The position numbers and the translations under genes are program-made. 64,000 nt of DNA from Hesseltinella vesiculosa (lineage: Eukaryota; Mucoromycota; Mucoromycetes; Mucorales; Cunninghamellaceae): assembly GCA_002104935.1 (NCBI GenBank), contig MCGT01000056.1, positions 32,412-96,411 of the forward strand, given 5' to 3'. Below, in pieces: positions 10,959-25,510 of the stretch (position 1 is its first letter; each line of letters opens with the position of its first letter). Below the pieces are notes generated by a model. The model saw only the letters and a list, made by a program, of their open reading frames with translations. It did no database searches and was not told the origin of the DNA.

Positions 10959-11393
10959 ATGGCTGGTATTACTGTCAAGGACGTCGACGCTCACGCCTTC
11001 ATCAAGGCCTATGCTGCCTACCTCAAGCGCACTGGTAAGCTCGAAGTTCCCAAGTGGGTCGATCTTGTCAAGACCGGTACCTTCAAGGAATTGGCTCCTT
11101 ATGATGCTGACTGGTACTACATCCGTGCCGCCTCCGTTGCCCGCCACATCTACATCCGCAAGAGCGTTGGTGTTGGTGCTTTGAACAAGGTCCATGGTGG
11201 CCGTATCAACCGTGGCAACCGCCCCTCTCACCACGTCGAAGCCTCCGGCTCCGTCAACCGCAAGGTCCTCCAATCCCTCGAAAAGATCGGTGTCTTGGCC
11301 AAGGACAAGAAGGGTGGCCGCAAGATCACCCAAGACGGTCAAAGAGATTTGGATCGTATTGCCATGACCTTGATTGATGAAGACAGCGAATAA
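10959..11393 (+). CDS. RPS19: Small-subunit ribosomal protein eS19
   Basis: An intronless 144-aa protein, the usual length of eS19. It begins [14 protein letters not shown] and contains the family signatures [14 protein letters not shown] and [17 protein letters not shown], then [13 protein letters not shown] and a C-terminal helix-turn region with [19 protein letters not shown]. eS19 binds the head of the 40S subunit and is needed for 18S rRNA 3'-end maturation. The first ATG is chosen because the conserved N-terminus starts there. GC content and codon choice (AAG, CGT, GCC, ACC) are more biased than in neighbouring genes, consistent with high expression. An AATAAA signal lies about 45 bp after the stop. 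Confidence 0.98.
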   Translation: MAGITVKDVDAHAFIKAYAAYLKRTGKLEVPKWVDLVKTGTFKELAPYDADWYYIRAASVARHIYIRKSVGVGALNKVHGGRINRGNRPSHHVEASGSVNRKVLQSLEKIGVLAKDKKGGRKITQDGQRDLDRIAMTLIDEDSE

Positions 11394-11654
11394 GCGCCAA
11401 CAGTCAGAATGCTGTATATCGATTTTTCCCTCCCTCGTCAATAAACTCTCCAAAAAGACTGTTCATTTTGATTCAAAAAAAAAAAAAAACCCCTTTATTC
11501 CATGTTTGTGCACTAGCGATATGCATTGACGAGTTACAATAGGAAACGATTTATTGACGTCTTTTAACCGATAAGATAAGAAGCGAGAGTTACTGTAGAT
11601 AGCAGCAGAGCTGATGAAATGATAAATATTAAATCTGCAGCAAAATCATTAGGT

Positions 11655-12369
11655 TCAGTTTATAGGCAATTGGTGTTGTTGTCTGCGTTTACGAATGGAC
11701 TGTAGAACATGTTTTGCTGTCTCTGTTACCGATGATGAGGTGGGCTCTGAGTTGCAATAAATTGTCGTTGTCGTTGAAGTATCTGTTGACGTACGGTGTT
11801 CATGGGTATCACCCAAAGGTGCCCAGCTGTCCCGCAGTGAATCTAAAAAAACCCCAGTAACCCTGTCTGGTACGTTTGGTGAGCGAAAGTCGAATTTATG
11901 AAGAAGCGAGCGACGTCGCTGGATCAAAGCATCGCTATCACGACGAATCACGGTCAGCGATTCATCATCTAGTTTATGTCTGGTAACGTTTTTCAGATGA
12001 GCTGTGTGCGCTCTTGATGGCTCCATGAAGAATTGTTCGATTCCGGTTGGCACAGGTGAATGCCTGGAGAGGATGTGGCTGCTAGACGCTGGATCAGTCA
12101 TATTAATCCACTCAGCCATGTAATCTTTACTATGAATGTCATCTGTAAAAGATTAATGATCAGTTACAAAGGATTTTTATGGTGCTGGCATTACCGATGT
12201 AATTGAAGATGGCAGCACTTTCACAGCGGTCTGTCGCCGCAGCCTGTTGTTCTTCATTTGCACAATGCTCATATTCATGTGACAAAGGTGTCACCAATGA
12301 ACGAATGACATTTTGTAATTCTTCTTCATTCACAGATTCTAGTGATATTGTTGTATAAAAGTCCTCCAT
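11655..12369 (-). CDS. Unknown protein, two exons, divergent from VPS13
   Basis: Exon 1 is 12195-12369 and exon 2 is 11655-12142, with a 52-bp GT-AG intron (GTAATG...TTTACAG); joined they give a 220-aa frame. The start is the ATG at 12367-12369 (MEDFYTTISLES); upstream codons lack an ATG. The protein is hydrophilic, Ser/Thr- and Arg-rich, with an acidic N-terminus and a basic C-terminus (QSIRKRRQQH). It has no signal peptide or membrane segment. I do not recognise a family. Its start codon is only about 90 bp from that of VPS13 on the opposite strand, so the two probably share a bidirectional promoter. Confidence 0.7.
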
Positions 12370-12458
12370 TCCAGAGCAACTACGTTGTTGCACAAGATAA
12401 CGTTAAAAAGAAAAAACCCAGACACTTTCTGCTTCTTTCTTCTTGCAATTGTACAAAG
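12370..12458. promoter_or_regulatory. Short bidirectional promoter between the unknown gene and VPS13
   Basis: Only 89 bp separate the two divergent ATGs. It holds an A-rich block and a pyrimidine-rich CTTTCTGCTTCTTTCTTC stretch next to the VPS13 start; no clear TATA box. Confidence 0.45.
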
Positions 12459-15400
12459 ATGCTGGAATCGTTCGTTTCGACGTTACTGAACCGATTTATT
12501 GGTGCATATGTTTCAAATCTTAATTACAGTCAGTTGCAAATAGGAATTTGGTCCGGTAAAGATATAGAAATCAATATTAAATAGTGTTTAGAGTAACATT
12601 GATATTTATTAATTATAAAATGTAGGTGAAGTCGTTCTCCGTGATTTAATGCTCAAACGGGAAGCACTAGATAGATTGAACTTGCCTATAGATGTGCTAC
12701 AAGGTAAACATTGTTTGTGGTTGGTTAAATTTTGATAAATCTGACATTGTGTATGCATGTTTTGTTTTTTTTTTAACAGGCTCTATTGGTGAATTGATTC
12801 TACGTATTCCCTGGTCCAACTTAAAAGGGCAATCTGTTACAATTGAAATCAAGGATGTTTTTTTATTGGCAGTGCCAAGAAGCCAAGGGGCCACGCCGGA
12901 AGATTTGGAAGAACGTGAATATCAGGTCAAAATGCGCAAGATTGCAAATTTGGATCAGGCCAAGCTTGGCCATCATGACGCTAAAGCGCTGGACATAAAA
13001 AATGAAACTTTTGTCGATCAGCTGATCACCAGAGTTATGAATAACATTCAGTTTTCTGTCAGCAATATCCATTTACGTTATGAAGACGACCAGTCCTGCC
13101 CTGACCACAGGTTTGCAATTGGCTTAACGCTCGTAGAGCTTTCTGCAATAACAACAGATGAAAATTGGATTCCAAAAACTATAGACGACATTGTGAATCA
13201 AGTTCATAAACTTGCAACCTTGGAAGCTTTGGCAATATACTGGGACACAAACGCTACACCGACGCTTCCTTCTGATGGCGCTCAGGGATCGGTACGTGTA
13301 AGACTCTGTCACAAATTTAGCCAACTTTTTTTTTTTTTTTTCACAAGACAAAGAAGTCTCAGCAATATCTTTTGAAGCCAGTATCTGGCACCGGAAGAGT
13401 AATCCACTGTCTTAGAAAAAGGGCACCTACTTATTCCGGTTGTTGCGCTTAGATCAAACTAAGCAAGTCATTCGATAGTTCAACTCCAAAGGTTGATGGA
13501 ACATTATTATTTGATGAACTTGCCTTTGCCTTGGATAATGAGCAATATAAAGACATGGTTTGGATGCTAGACGCGTTTCATTCTCGACTCAAGAAGCAAA
13601 AGGTAACGGCATGGTTGTATAGTTAATCTGGAAGAGCTAAAAGCTTGCTTCTGAAAAAGTTTCAGCATATGCGACCACCAAACGAGATGACACCGAAGTC
13701 AGATCCCCTAGCCTACTTTCGATTTGCAGCAAATGCTGTCCTCTCCGAAATCCATGAACGCAACTCCCAATGGACCTGGGAAGCACTGAGAAAGAGAAGG
13801 GATGACCGAAAACAATACATTCAATCGTTTGTGGCCATTCAGCTTGGACGAGGAACATCTGATGAATCTCAACAACTGACTGCTCTGGAACGGCGCTTAA
13901 CTTTTAATGACATACGGTTTTACAGAAATCTAGCTTTGCATCAGCTGAAGTGTGAAAAAGCCATACTGGATGCGGAGCTAAAGCGCAATGAGCAGATTGC
14001 GAAGACCCGTGGTCAGCAACAAAGTTGGCTAAGCTCGTGGTGGTATGGGGAAGAAGCCAATGTGCAAAGTGTGGTTGTAAATATGCAAATGCAAGCATTA
14101 CTTTTGACAGTCTGTTAACCGCCTCACTTCTCAGGAAAGCGATAGGCTAGCTTTGTCGGAAGAGCAAAAACGAGAACTATACGAAGCCATTGACTATGAT
14201 GAAGACCGAGCGGCTATAGCTGAATCTGTAGTCATACCCGAAGATGTAAGGTATCTATCTCCTTAGCAAGAAAGACCGGTTGACACTTTTTTTCAGGCGA
14301 AGTTTATGGTTTTGCAAATCTCACTGAACAAAGGGTCGTTTACAATCATGAACCACCCACACAGCCATAATACCACGCAGCTGTCCTCCATAATTTTTGA
14401 CTCTGTTCTTCTTGGCACGACAGCTTACAGTAATTCTTGGAAAGTCTCTGCGGCATTGGGAGACCTTCAGCTTTATGACGGTATCACAGCAAGCACAAAT
14501 TACCCGCAGTTGGTTGGTGTCAACAGAAACGCTTCACAAGACCACTCTGCTATTACGAATAATGATTGCTCTGAAGTGGTTTCTGATTTGGTGAGCCCAT
14601 TCTTCTTCGTCGAATACGAATATCAACCACTTCACAGACAAGGAGATAATGCTCTCACATTGCTTATGCGCAACATTGATATCGTGTATAATCCTTATTT
14701 TATTCGTGAAGTCTTGGCCTTCTTCAGAACACCTGCCACTCATACAGACAGCCTTCGAGCGCTGGTGGAAGCTGCTGGTGAGACGCTGGAAAACATCAAG
14801 AAACAGACTAGATCCACGCTGGCTGTGGCAATAGAGCAGCACAAAACGCTCAACTTGCACGTTGATATGGATGCACCAGTGATTATCATTCCGGAAAGGT
14901 AAAAAGGTCGCGTAAACGTATTGAATTCTGATGTATTTACGTTGCTTTCTCTCCACGCTAATAATCAGCTGCACTCAAAGTGTCACAAGTGGGGTAGTTG
15001 TTGACGCTGGTCATATAAATATTGAAAGCCAGCTTGCACCGCCATCGAAAGTCAAGTCAATGAGACCAGAGGAATCAGTGGATTTCACAATAATATACGA
15101 CAAGTTCATAATGAAGTTGAGTCAGACAAAGGTGATGGTGGGTGGTTCTGTGGACAAATGCTTGGAGCAGATCAGACACCCTAAACAAGAGCTGGACTAT
15201 CTTCACTTGCTAGAGAGAATTGATATGAACTTCCTGCTTGAGCTATGTATCCTGGACATGGCCCATGATGTCCCAAAGCTCAAAATATCTGGCAATCTTC
15301 CTCTACTCTCTCTCAATTTTTCAGATGTAAAATATCGTGTACTTACTCAACTCCCTGGTTTGATTGCAGCCTCTGGACTGATTGGCGAAAGACCGCCCGA

Positions 15401-18400
15401 TGATGTGATGGATGAACAAACAAAAGCAAACGATGACATTAGCTTCAATGGCACCAAATTTTGGGACAGCGAGTCAGTCGATTACTTTGTAACTTCTGAT
15501 AGTGAGTTTAGCATCGATGAAACTGGCCCCAGCCTTCCTGAATCCAAAAGAAAAAGCAAACCAAGTGACCTCAATGAGCATCAGGAAATCTACAGTATCG
15601 CACCTCGACATGACTCAAAACTGTTAGATATGCATTTCCAAGTGGAAAAAGTATTAGCAAATGTGTTCCAGGCCAATGATAGCAAGGAAGAGCTCTCCCA
15701 CTCTGGCCAGAAAAAGCTGTGCAGTTTACGACTTAATGACTTGACGTTTGATTATTTTGCTCGGCCTTTGGATACAACCTTGGATCTCAAACTCCGTTCT
15801 TTGGATGTTGTGGACACAATGAAGCATGGAAATGAGTTCAAATATCTTGTTACGTCAGATCCGGATATGTTACATTGCTCTTCAACCAGCCAAAGTAATC
15901 TGTCCGAAGAACCTCGTCCTCTCTTCCATTTACATGTTATTGACGTTGACAAGAAGAATCCAAGTTTCCACAAAGTACACCACGGCTGCGATCGAGCTGT
16001 AAACCTGACATTGTCGACACTGAACTTTATAATTACCAGCAGCTCTGTCCTGACATTGTACGACTATACTATGAAGACGTTTGTACAGCAAGAGGGCGAG
16101 CCAGTACCTTTACCAAACGTCAGACCGTCACCTTTCCAAGGGCATTCCAGCAAAACTACTTCTTCACTATCTCTGGATCGAATACGGCAACCTCAGACAC
16201 ATACAATCCAAACGCAAGTAGATGTTTATCTTGACAGTGTCAATTTCATTATGAATGATGATGGCTGTCGTATCGCCACCGCCGAGCTTTCCCACGGAGA
16301 TTTGAGCATATTAATGCAGCCAAAAAAAATGGATATTCGGGCAAAATTTGCAAACTTCACGTTAACAAATGACGATTGCTCACAAATCGAGCCTCAGCAC
16401 AATCTGCATAACTGTCTGCTCACAATACAAGGAAACGAACTAATCGATTTACATTATGAAACGTTCCCAAGTGTTGACGAGACTTCGCAACATCCTGGGT
16501 ATGATCAATCGATGTACATGAGGATGGGATCTGCCCAATTTACATTCCTCGAAAAACCTGTCAGCCAAGTTCTACTATTCCTAAACAAATTTGTGACCAT
16601 GAAGAATATATACGACAAGGCGAGACAAGCTGCCCTGGATACAGCAAATAGCCAATTTACTGGTGACATGACAAAGATGCATTTTGATATTGTTATCCGG
16701 TCCCCTGTCCTAATATTTCCCGATGAACGTGGCCATGCGCTGGACACTGTTGTGGCTCATCTAGGCGAAATTTGGGCGTCTAACGCCTTCATCGTGGAAA
16801 AGGATGGCTATACGAATAGAATCAAAGCTGGCCTCCGTGCAATGAACCTCACGTCAAAGTACCACTATGCTGATGGAATTGCTGATGGCCGAAAATATCA
16901 TCTCCAGTCTCTTCCAATTGTTGGCGATATTGATCTTGACTTGGATATAACTATCCTGCTCTCTTCAATCGACAAGCAACAGACACAGCCTCGTTTGGAT
17001 ATTCAAGGAAAGCTCAACGATATAAGGATGTATCTTATTGGCCGTCAGTATAAATTCTTACTCGACACGGCCCAGGCAGTGTCCAGGGTGTATGGACAAC
17101 TTCAAGAGGTTGAGCATGGAGAAAGTATCCCCCGCAACGAATTGGCACGCTTCAAGTCATCCGATGGATCAGATGGTGTGCTCAGCCCAATTCTTAGCGA
17201 TGGACGAGCCGATGATTCACTCAATGTTTGCATAAATGTAAAGGCCGCAGTAATAGAATTAGAACTATTCGCCGATGACGGGAACCTCCTTTCCACAAGT
17301 CTCAAACCCGTCAGCTTCTCTACATTTGCGCTTAACAACTCGTCAATTGCTGTGTTCATATATATGAATGGTGGAATGGAGATTAAGTGGCAAGTTGAAA
17401 CGTTAGCAATGAACGATACTCGACCAAATATTCGCAGCCAGTTCAAAGAAATTGTGCCGCCTGTTAGACATGGCCACCAAATCATTGCTCAGTGTGATAT
17501 CTCCAGCCCTTCTGAATTTGGAAGTTCTCAAGGCGCTCGTCATGGGATCATATTGCTGACTATCAATGAGCCAAAAATGATTCTTTCTTTGGATCACGTA
17601 CTTTTGTTGGCTAAATTTTTCACAGAACCAGCCGAAGACAATGTGTCGCATCATACAGCTGGAACGCGTCGATTATCAGTAGGGGGACAACCCCCGGGCA
17701 TAGATTTCTCGTATCGCCTGAATATCACCAATGTCGAATTCATATTGCTCGATAACCCTGACAACCGAAATTCAGAAGCAATGATCCTTTCGGCAGACAG
17801 GGTCATGATATCGCAGCAAACAGTCATGGCTTTCGCAGTGAAGCAGGTGGGCATGTTCTTGTGCCGCATGGGCAGCCGTGATACGTCGACATTACGTTTA
17901 ATCCAGCCTTTTGACTTCTCTATATCGATGAACAACAACGCCGAATATGTCAATGGTCAAATGCAGAAGGTCGAATTAGAGCTGGACGTGGATCTGCTTA
18001 TTCTACGGCTCTCGTATCGCGACCTTGTACTGGTGGCTTCAATTTTCAGCAAGGCATTTGACTTATACAAGCAAACTACGGATATGGGCCAAACGAACCG
18101 GCCAGATCAGTCCCACGCTGACCCTCGTACTGGTATTTCAAGACTCCGCTTCAAGGATGAGGCAGGTTTCAAGCCACATGGCCGAAGAAGACACGAAACA
18201 GTAGGAAGAATTTGCAGACGTGACAAACAATCTTAATTCACGGTTTCGTTTTGCAGATGCGAGCTACGTTTCAGGGGATGCAAGTGATTTTAATCGAAGA
18301 TATTCACGAATTCCCGATGATTGATATGACGATGAAGGCATTCCACATCGAAGCAGCAGATTGGACCCGTTCAGTAAAAATCAATGAAAAGAAATTGGTC

Positions 18401-21400
18401 AAAAACACGACTAATTTATTGTATTATCTACACAGCTATCAGCCGGTGTAGATTTTTCTACCTTTGTGAATTATTTCAATGTAAAAAACTCACATTGGGA
18501 GCCGCTGATAGAACCCTGGCAATTTACCCTATACGTATCGAAAGACTGCGATCAATCACCGCTAAACACTAAGATTTTATCGAATTTGGCTCTGAACATG
18601 AATATAACACATGCATTTTTGGAAAACTCGATGGCTTTGGTGTCTGCATTTGATAAGCAAAAAAACGTATGTTTTACCACTTTCAGGCTCTCATTCCGGT
18701 GTTACTGAAACAGATTTCTCTTTCAACAGTTGATATATGCAGGTGAACGTGGCCACGATTCTTCATACCGAGTGTGCAATCGAACTGGATATGATATTCA
18801 TGTTTGGAACAGTAGCCCAGAAGGTGACGTTTCTGTTAAAAAAATCGAAAATGGCAAAGAAATTCCCTGGAGCTTTGATGACTGGCGTAAACGACGAGAG
18901 GTATTAAGCTGGATGGGGGTTAGATTACTGTACATAATATATGCTTTTTTTGCTTTTTTTTTAGATGACCGACGTTGTCAGCAACATCATGAATGTTCAG
19001 GTGGAAGGGGCACTTTGGGAAACGCTGCGCAATATCCATGTTGACACTGAAGGTGAACATATGTATCCTTTACGCCCCGTTGTTCGTAGCGTCCAGCATC
19101 ATGTTGTGTTTGATGTTAAACTTGTGAACTACATGAAAGTTGTCACTATTCGTTCCGCCATGGTAATTGAAAACCTTACACTACTGTCAGTAGATATCAC
19201 GCTTCTTGACGCTCGTGGTTACTCTGATGGCACATTTGCCAAAATTGGTAAGGCTGTTCATTTTCGAAAAACGGCGGTAATATATTCAGCCCGTCCGTAT
19301 TTGCTTAGCACCTGGTGACACTTATGCGCTTCCTATTGAGCGTGCATACCATAACCGCTTTTGCGTTCGCCCTGATGGTAAGTGCATATTCATACACAGT
19401 ATATATTTAACTTAAACACACGATCTATCTCGAATCATAGCTGGCTTTGGCTACAAATGGACTAGTCATGCCATCCATTGGTCTGACTTTGTGAGCAATG
19501 GGGACTATAAAAAAACCATCAACTGCGTGTCTGAAGACGGAGGAAATGCTCTACCCCCGTTCACATTTCAAATTTATGCCAAAACTGACCGACGAAACCC
19601 GTTATATGGTGCTTACTGTGCCATGAAAGTGCGCCTCTCTGCTCCGGTGGAAATTGAAAATTTGCTCCCATATGATATCAATTTCCGAATTGTTGACAAG
19701 ACTGCACAGCAAGATTACAACTCTTTCTTGCGTAAGAGTGGTTCAATCCCGCTTCATGTTGTTGAGAATAATCACCTTCTGCTACTGAATATCCATTTAC
19801 CTGATGCTGGCAAGTTTGGTTTTTTTTTTCCTTTTGTGTGTGTGTGTGTGCGTGTGCAAAACTAATGCCGTACATCATAGGTTTTGATGCCAGCGACTAT
19901 GCAATCATCAGTACAAAAGGATCCGAAGACATTGAAATAGAAGACAAACTGCAACTGAAAGATCAAGCTGGCAATTTTCTGTCGTTGCAAATCAACAATT
20001 GGTAAGCCAACTTATTGCTAGACCAGCTGCTGACGGATGACCGTTTTTTTTAAGCGAGCTCCCCGAAACTGGCGGGGCGCGCAAGTATAGCATATTCAGT
20101 CCATATGTTATTATCAACAAATCTGGTTATCCGCTATCTTTGAGACCTAAACTACCTTGGCAAAGCTCTATGTTTTTGTCCCACACCCAGATATGGAGGT
20201 GCCTACCCGCACAAACGGTAAAATAGTACAGCAAACTCAAATCCAACGCGTTTATTCACGAGCACCATTCATTAATTGATTTCCAGTCAAAACCATTCAT
20301 GTATTCATACCCCAAGCCCGATAATCACAATCGATCTGTGATCCAAATCCCAGGCTCGGATTGGAGTCAAGTAAGAGTGCAAAACATAGTATGCACAACC
20401 TCTTTTTTAATCCCATATTTTTTGTTCATCATCGAAGCCTCTAAGTTTTGAAGCTGTTCACAGTGTCAGTGATGTCACATTGGTGACTTTGGATCAGAGC
20501 GAAGAGGTCCATATGGGCATTCACGTACAGGAAGGTGTTGGCAAGGTGCGTCCATCTCTTTTCATATTCAAACTAACATACACAATGAAAATAGCACAAG
20601 CTTACCAAGATTATTACCATCACTCCAAGATTCATACTCTCAAACAGGCTGTGTACAAACCTGAGGTACAGGGAGTCTGAATCAAGAGCTGGCTATGATA
20701 TCCAAGCACAGGTGCGAATGGCACTGTATCAAATGCGGAAATGCCAGGATAAGCAGTTATGTGTGAAGCTACCTGGTGTCAATAACGTGTGGTCGTCTCC
20801 ATTCGATATACAGAATATAGGAAAAGTTCATGTCCGTTTGAACGATGGTCAGGGGAACACTACAATGCTTGTTCGGGTGACAACCATTCTTCAGGAGGCC
20901 ACGATTTTTATTATACTCGATGAAGAAAAACAGGATCACTGGCCATATCTCTTGGTGAATCAGACGGACGAAGATATTACAGTATTTCAAGAAAACCCAA
21001 CGGCTGTCGCAGCGGATGGTTCTGAGTTTACATTTTATGAGGCAGCAAGTCAGCCAAAACGGTACCATCTAGCTGCCCACTCGGTTCTTCCTTACTCATG
21101 GGATATACCAGCAATGAAAGAGAAACACCTCATCCTTGGCATAAATGGTCGTGAGCGTTCTGTAAGCCTTCAAGAAATTGGGGTTCAGCCACCCTTTCGT
21201 TATAAGGTAATGTATAGTATCTCAAATGCAAATTTTTCTTATCAAGTATCCCATCCCAGACCACTTTAGGCAGACCTGCAATTGCAGCAATCGATGTCAA
21301 AACTCAGAAATCTCGGCAAATTTTACTGCTCTCACCATTTAATCAGAACAGTAGTTTGTTCCGCCCTCTTCGCACAGATTTGCAGCCTTCAGCATCATCA

Positions 21401-23669
21401 TCTGAAATGACATCTAATGCTTCAAAAGATGGATTTGAAACAGTTGATATGAAAGCGGTGATAAGTCTCAAGTTTGAAATCAAGCTTGCACAAATTGGTC
21501 TGTCATTCATCAACAAAAATTTGCAAGAATTAGCCTATCTCTCTTTGAAAAATGTGGAGCTGCGCCTCACTGACTCAAGCATGTATCAATCTGTTCGCTG
21601 TAAAATCGAATGGGTGCAAATTGACAATCAGCTTTACGAGACTGCTTTTCCGATTCTCTTGTACCCGAGCAATACAACCAAGCATAGCACAGAAGAACTG
21701 GTCCCGACCTTCCAGCTTGCGTTTGACCGGGTTAAAGACAATTGTAAGTCAATTGACCTTTTCATTCTCATACTTAGCTTATTCTATTTGGCTAGCGCAT
21801 GGTGTGCTATATATCAAATATTTTTCGCTTTTATTGCAAGAGCTGAAGATAGAAATGGATGAAGAGTTCGTTCATGCTATGGCTGATTTTGCAAATTTAA
21901 ATGGCCCAGGTTGGAAGGAAAACGTCGGTTGGTAAGGCTATGAATTCTTTAGAAAGAAATACCGAGTTTATACAGATTTGGTTTTTCCCGTTTTAGCCAC
22001 ATTTGGGAGTATGATACTGATATTGCTGATGCTAAAGAAAACGAGGACAATCCCCTTCTGTACTTTGAATTGCTCACTATTCAGCCTATCCGAATTGACC
22101 TATCGTTCCTCCGATCTCCTCAGGCTATTGCGTTGGACAGACAGTAAGTAACGTGCCATTGACTGTAGCATTCTTTGGTTCTAATGATTCTTTAGGAACA
22201 ATGCCAGTCCGCATTTTTTTATGTTCTTCGCTAATATTTTGACATTGGCTATTGGAAATGTAAACGTAGGTTGTTCAAAATCAAATAACGGGTAGAATTT
22301 GCTGAATGTATGTATAGAGCGCTCCAATTCGGTTCAACGCACTTGTTATCGAGAATATTATGGCTACCCAAGGCGATTTGTCAAATCGGATCTATTTGCA
22401 TTACAGCGATCAACTCATTTATCAAATCCATCGAATGATAGGTTCTGCTGATTTTTTGGGCAATCCAGGTGAGCTAACCCTCATCCCTAAACTAAAATAG
22501 AAAAAGACTTATATCCAAATGGTTTACTCTAGTTGGACTTTTTAATAATCTCAGTTCTGGTGTTGCCGAACTATTCTACGAACCGTGGCAAGGACTGATT
22601 ATGAGCGATAGACCCCAAGATTTAGGTCTTGGTTTAGCCAGGGTAGGTAACTGAATGCACAGGCACTGTATTAACTATCATTTACTATTTTCTAGGGCTT
22701 CAGTGGGTTTATCCGAAAAAGCGTCTTTGGTGTCACAGACAGCTTTACAAAATTCACCGGGAGCATTGGCAAGGGTCTTTCTGCTGCAACAATGGACCGT
22801 CAATACCAAGAGCGCAGACGTATGACAATGGCGCGGAATCGTCCCCAGCATGCACTTGGTGGTGTTACCCGAGGCGCCAATTATTTTGCAAACAGTCTAG
22901 CCAGTGGCGTGTCCGGATTGGTGGTAACAGCTTTTGATATATCATACCAAACGCTAATTCTCATCGTCACTTATTTTACCCAGACACAGCCGATTGAAGG
23001 TGCTTCCAAAGAGGGAGTGGGCGGCTTCTTCACAGGTGTTGGCAAGGGTTTAATTGGGTAATTCCTCCTCCATCGTCAATCTGATTTCCTTATTAACTTG
23101 TTTTGATTAGAGCTGTTACCAAACCAGTTGTGGGTGTCTTCGACCTGGCCAGCAATGTTACCGAAGGCATACGTAATACAACTACGCCGTTAGACACAAA
23201 TGTTATTATGAAGGTCAGGTACCCAAGGTTTATTGGTCAATCTGGAGTCTTGAAGGTAGGCAATTCGCGATTTGAACTGCCGCCGTTTTTTAACAAATTT
23301 TTAAAGCCCTTTTCAGCCAAAGAAGCCCAAGGCCAGCTGTGGTTGAAAACGACACAAGGTGGTAAATACTTTGACGACGTCTACATTGCCCATTGCCGAG
23401 TCCAAACCGACAGTGACAGAATCGCAATGCTCACTTCCAATCGCCTTATGATGATGCGAACCAACCACACGACAGTCGAGTGGCAAGAACCATTTACTGA
23501 TATCCAAACAATCAAATGTGAACCAACTGGCATAGCTGTATACTTACGTAGTATGACCTGGGAGCCGTTTTTGATGATCCCTGATAAGAATACGCGAGAT
23601 TGGATTTTCAAGAAAATTGAGGAAGCCGTTTTGGCGTTTAACGCACATCAAAAGTCGGCTTCGAAATAA
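12459..23669 (+). CDS. VPS13: VPS13 bridge-like lipid transfer protein, ~30 exons
   Basis: Vps13 forms a long hydrophobic groove carrying phospholipids between membranes at contact sites. Readable exons include 12459-12555, 12626-12703, 12780-13291, 13348-13398, 13453-13602, 13666-14076, 14135-14245, 14297-14898, 14969 to ~18130, 18257-18373, 18436-18666, 18730-18900, 18965-19247, 19310-19377, 19441-19809, 19881-20001, 20055 to ~20200, 20287-20370, 20438-20545, 20595-21206, 21260-21743, 21796-21931, 21997-22143, 22196-22265, 22318-22468, 22533-22642, 22696-22923, 22984-23057, 23111-23255 and 23307-23669. They sum to about 3130 aa, close to yeast Vps13 (3144). The N-terminus shows the chorein signature ([22 protein letters not shown]), the middle PIIIPES-like and VDAGHI motifs, and the end [29 protein letters not shown] and a PH-like tail. 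The intron after 19809 uses a GC donor. Exon ends near 18130 and 20200 are uncertain. Confidence 0.96.
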
Positions 23670-23715
23670 AGTTTTTTTCCCACTCCCTTTTTCAGTTTTA
23701 TCCATAGTGCACGTC

Positions 23716-25510
23716 ATGCTTGGTCTTGATACAAGCGGCAATCTCTCTGTTAGTGGTCTGATATTGGTACTTTTATGTTTTTACCTTTTGATTGGAAAGA
23801 TGGTTAAGATGTATCTTGATCAACCGGTCACTTCGAACATCCGACCTCGATTAATTGCACAGGTTATAGTTGTTGGCGACATTAGTCGATCTCCAAGAAT
23901 GAGAAATCATGCCTTTTCACTTGCAGATGCAAATTGTGTTGTTGATCTTATTGGATATATAGGTACTCCATTATCCTTATAGATGCCATGTTCTTACGGT
24001 GCGCATGTTCACTAGATACCCCTTTGGAAAAGGAATTGTGCCAACATCGCTCAATTCGCGTACGTCCCCTCAAGCAACCTTGGTCTGTGCCAAAAGGAAT
24101 GCCCAAGTTGTTTTACTTGCTCTGGGCACCTTTTAAAACTGTATTCTTGGCTCTCCAACTCTTTTGGTTGATGTGCTGTGTCACGCAATGCCCTCATATC
24201 ATTTTTGTTCAGGTAAGCTGACGGTTTAAACACTTTTTTTTTTTTTTTTAAAAAAAACACATGCTTTTTATAGAATCCCCCTTCGATTCCGACCTTGTTT
24301 ATTGCAAAGTTGACAGCATTCATACGACAAACCTGGCTGATTATTGATTGGCATAATTTTGGATATTCTGTGCTTGGCAAGACATTGGGAGACCATCACC
24401 CGATTGTGAGCTTTGCTGAATCATTTGAACGTTACTTTGGTAGAGATGCTCGAGCCCACCTGACTGTAACAGATAAGATGCAAAATAAGTTGAAATCGTG
24501 GGGAGTCCAGTAAGGCTGTCTATCATGATTCCATCGAAAGCGCTTCTTTTCTCACAGTGCGTGTATTTTTTTTTTGTTTCTAGAGGAACAATTGTGACAT
24601 TAAGGGATCGGCCACAGGCAAATTTTAAACGGCTGACTTTGAACGAAATTCATGATGCAAGTTGCCTTAACGTAAAAGTGAGCGTAATGTCATTTTTACT
24701 AATGAAAATACCTACAGTTTTTAACGAAATACAAATTGGAAAACTTGGTCAAAATGCAAACCACAAGATCTGCCGAATTCCTTGGTCACATTCACGAAGC
24801 TGACACACTGTTAACATGCAAAGAAAATGGAGATGACGCAAAGTTTCGACAAAATAGGCCAAAACTTGTTGTGTCATCCACATCTTGGACGGAAGACGAA
24901 GACTTTTCGCTATTGTTGCAAGCGGCAAAGTTTTACGATGATGAAGCACCACCTGATGCTCCTAACATCCTGTTCGTAATCACTGGTAAAGGCCCATTGA
25001 AGGACTTTTATGAAAAAAAAATTTCGAAAATGCACCTCACCAGAACGAGAATTGTTACTTCTTGGTTGTCAAATGAGGATTATTCCTCGCTGTTGGGCTG
25101 TGCTGATCTTGGTGTTTCGCTGCATACAAGTACTAGTGGTGTGGATTTGCCAATGAAGATCGTCGATATGTTTGGATCTGGTCTACCAGTTTGTGCTGTT
25201 AATTTTGAATGGTGGGTAAAAAATACGAGGAGGAAAAAGATGAATTCATCCTGTCTATGACATTTTAAGCTTGGACGAGCTAGTGCAGCACAACAAAAAT
25301 GGACTCATTTTTGAAAACCCCAGCCAGTTGGCAGATCAATTTTTGGTATGAGATGTGCGGGATGCTTTACGGAGACTAATTGCTACTTTGCAGGGCTTAT
25401 TTTGCAAGAATCCTAGTAGTTTGGAGTTAATGCGTGCGAACGTAATTCTGGAATACTCCGTACTGAGCTGGGATAAGGAATGGAGGAACAAAGTCCCTGA
25501 TCTCTTCTGA
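23716..25510 (+). CDS. ALG1: Chitobiosyldiphosphodolichol beta-mannosyltransferase ALG1
   Basis: ALG1 adds the first mannose (beta-1,4) to GlcNAc2-PP-dolichol on the cytosolic face of the ER. Seven exons (23716-23962, 24016-24212, 24274-24509, 24584-24671, 24718-25211, 25270-25345, 25394-25510) join in frame to 484 aa, close to the human length of 464. An N-terminal membrane anchor (LILVLLCFYLLIG) comes first, then the GT33 signatures VVGDISRSPRMRNHA, WHNFGYSVLGKTLG and HHPIVSF. The C-terminal glycosyltransferase fold has SSTSWTEDEDF, LFVITGKGPLKDFY and the donor-site region GVDLPMKIVDMFGSGLPV. The ATG is only 47 bp after the VPS13 stop, a very short intergenic gap on the same strand. Confidence 0.96.

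Noticed and set aside
22924..22983. Hydrophobic insert in VPS13 (in-frame, no stop)
   Set aside because: It has GT...CAG ends and interrupts the conserved [15 protein letters not shown] segment, so it is a retained-frame intron, not a membrane segment.
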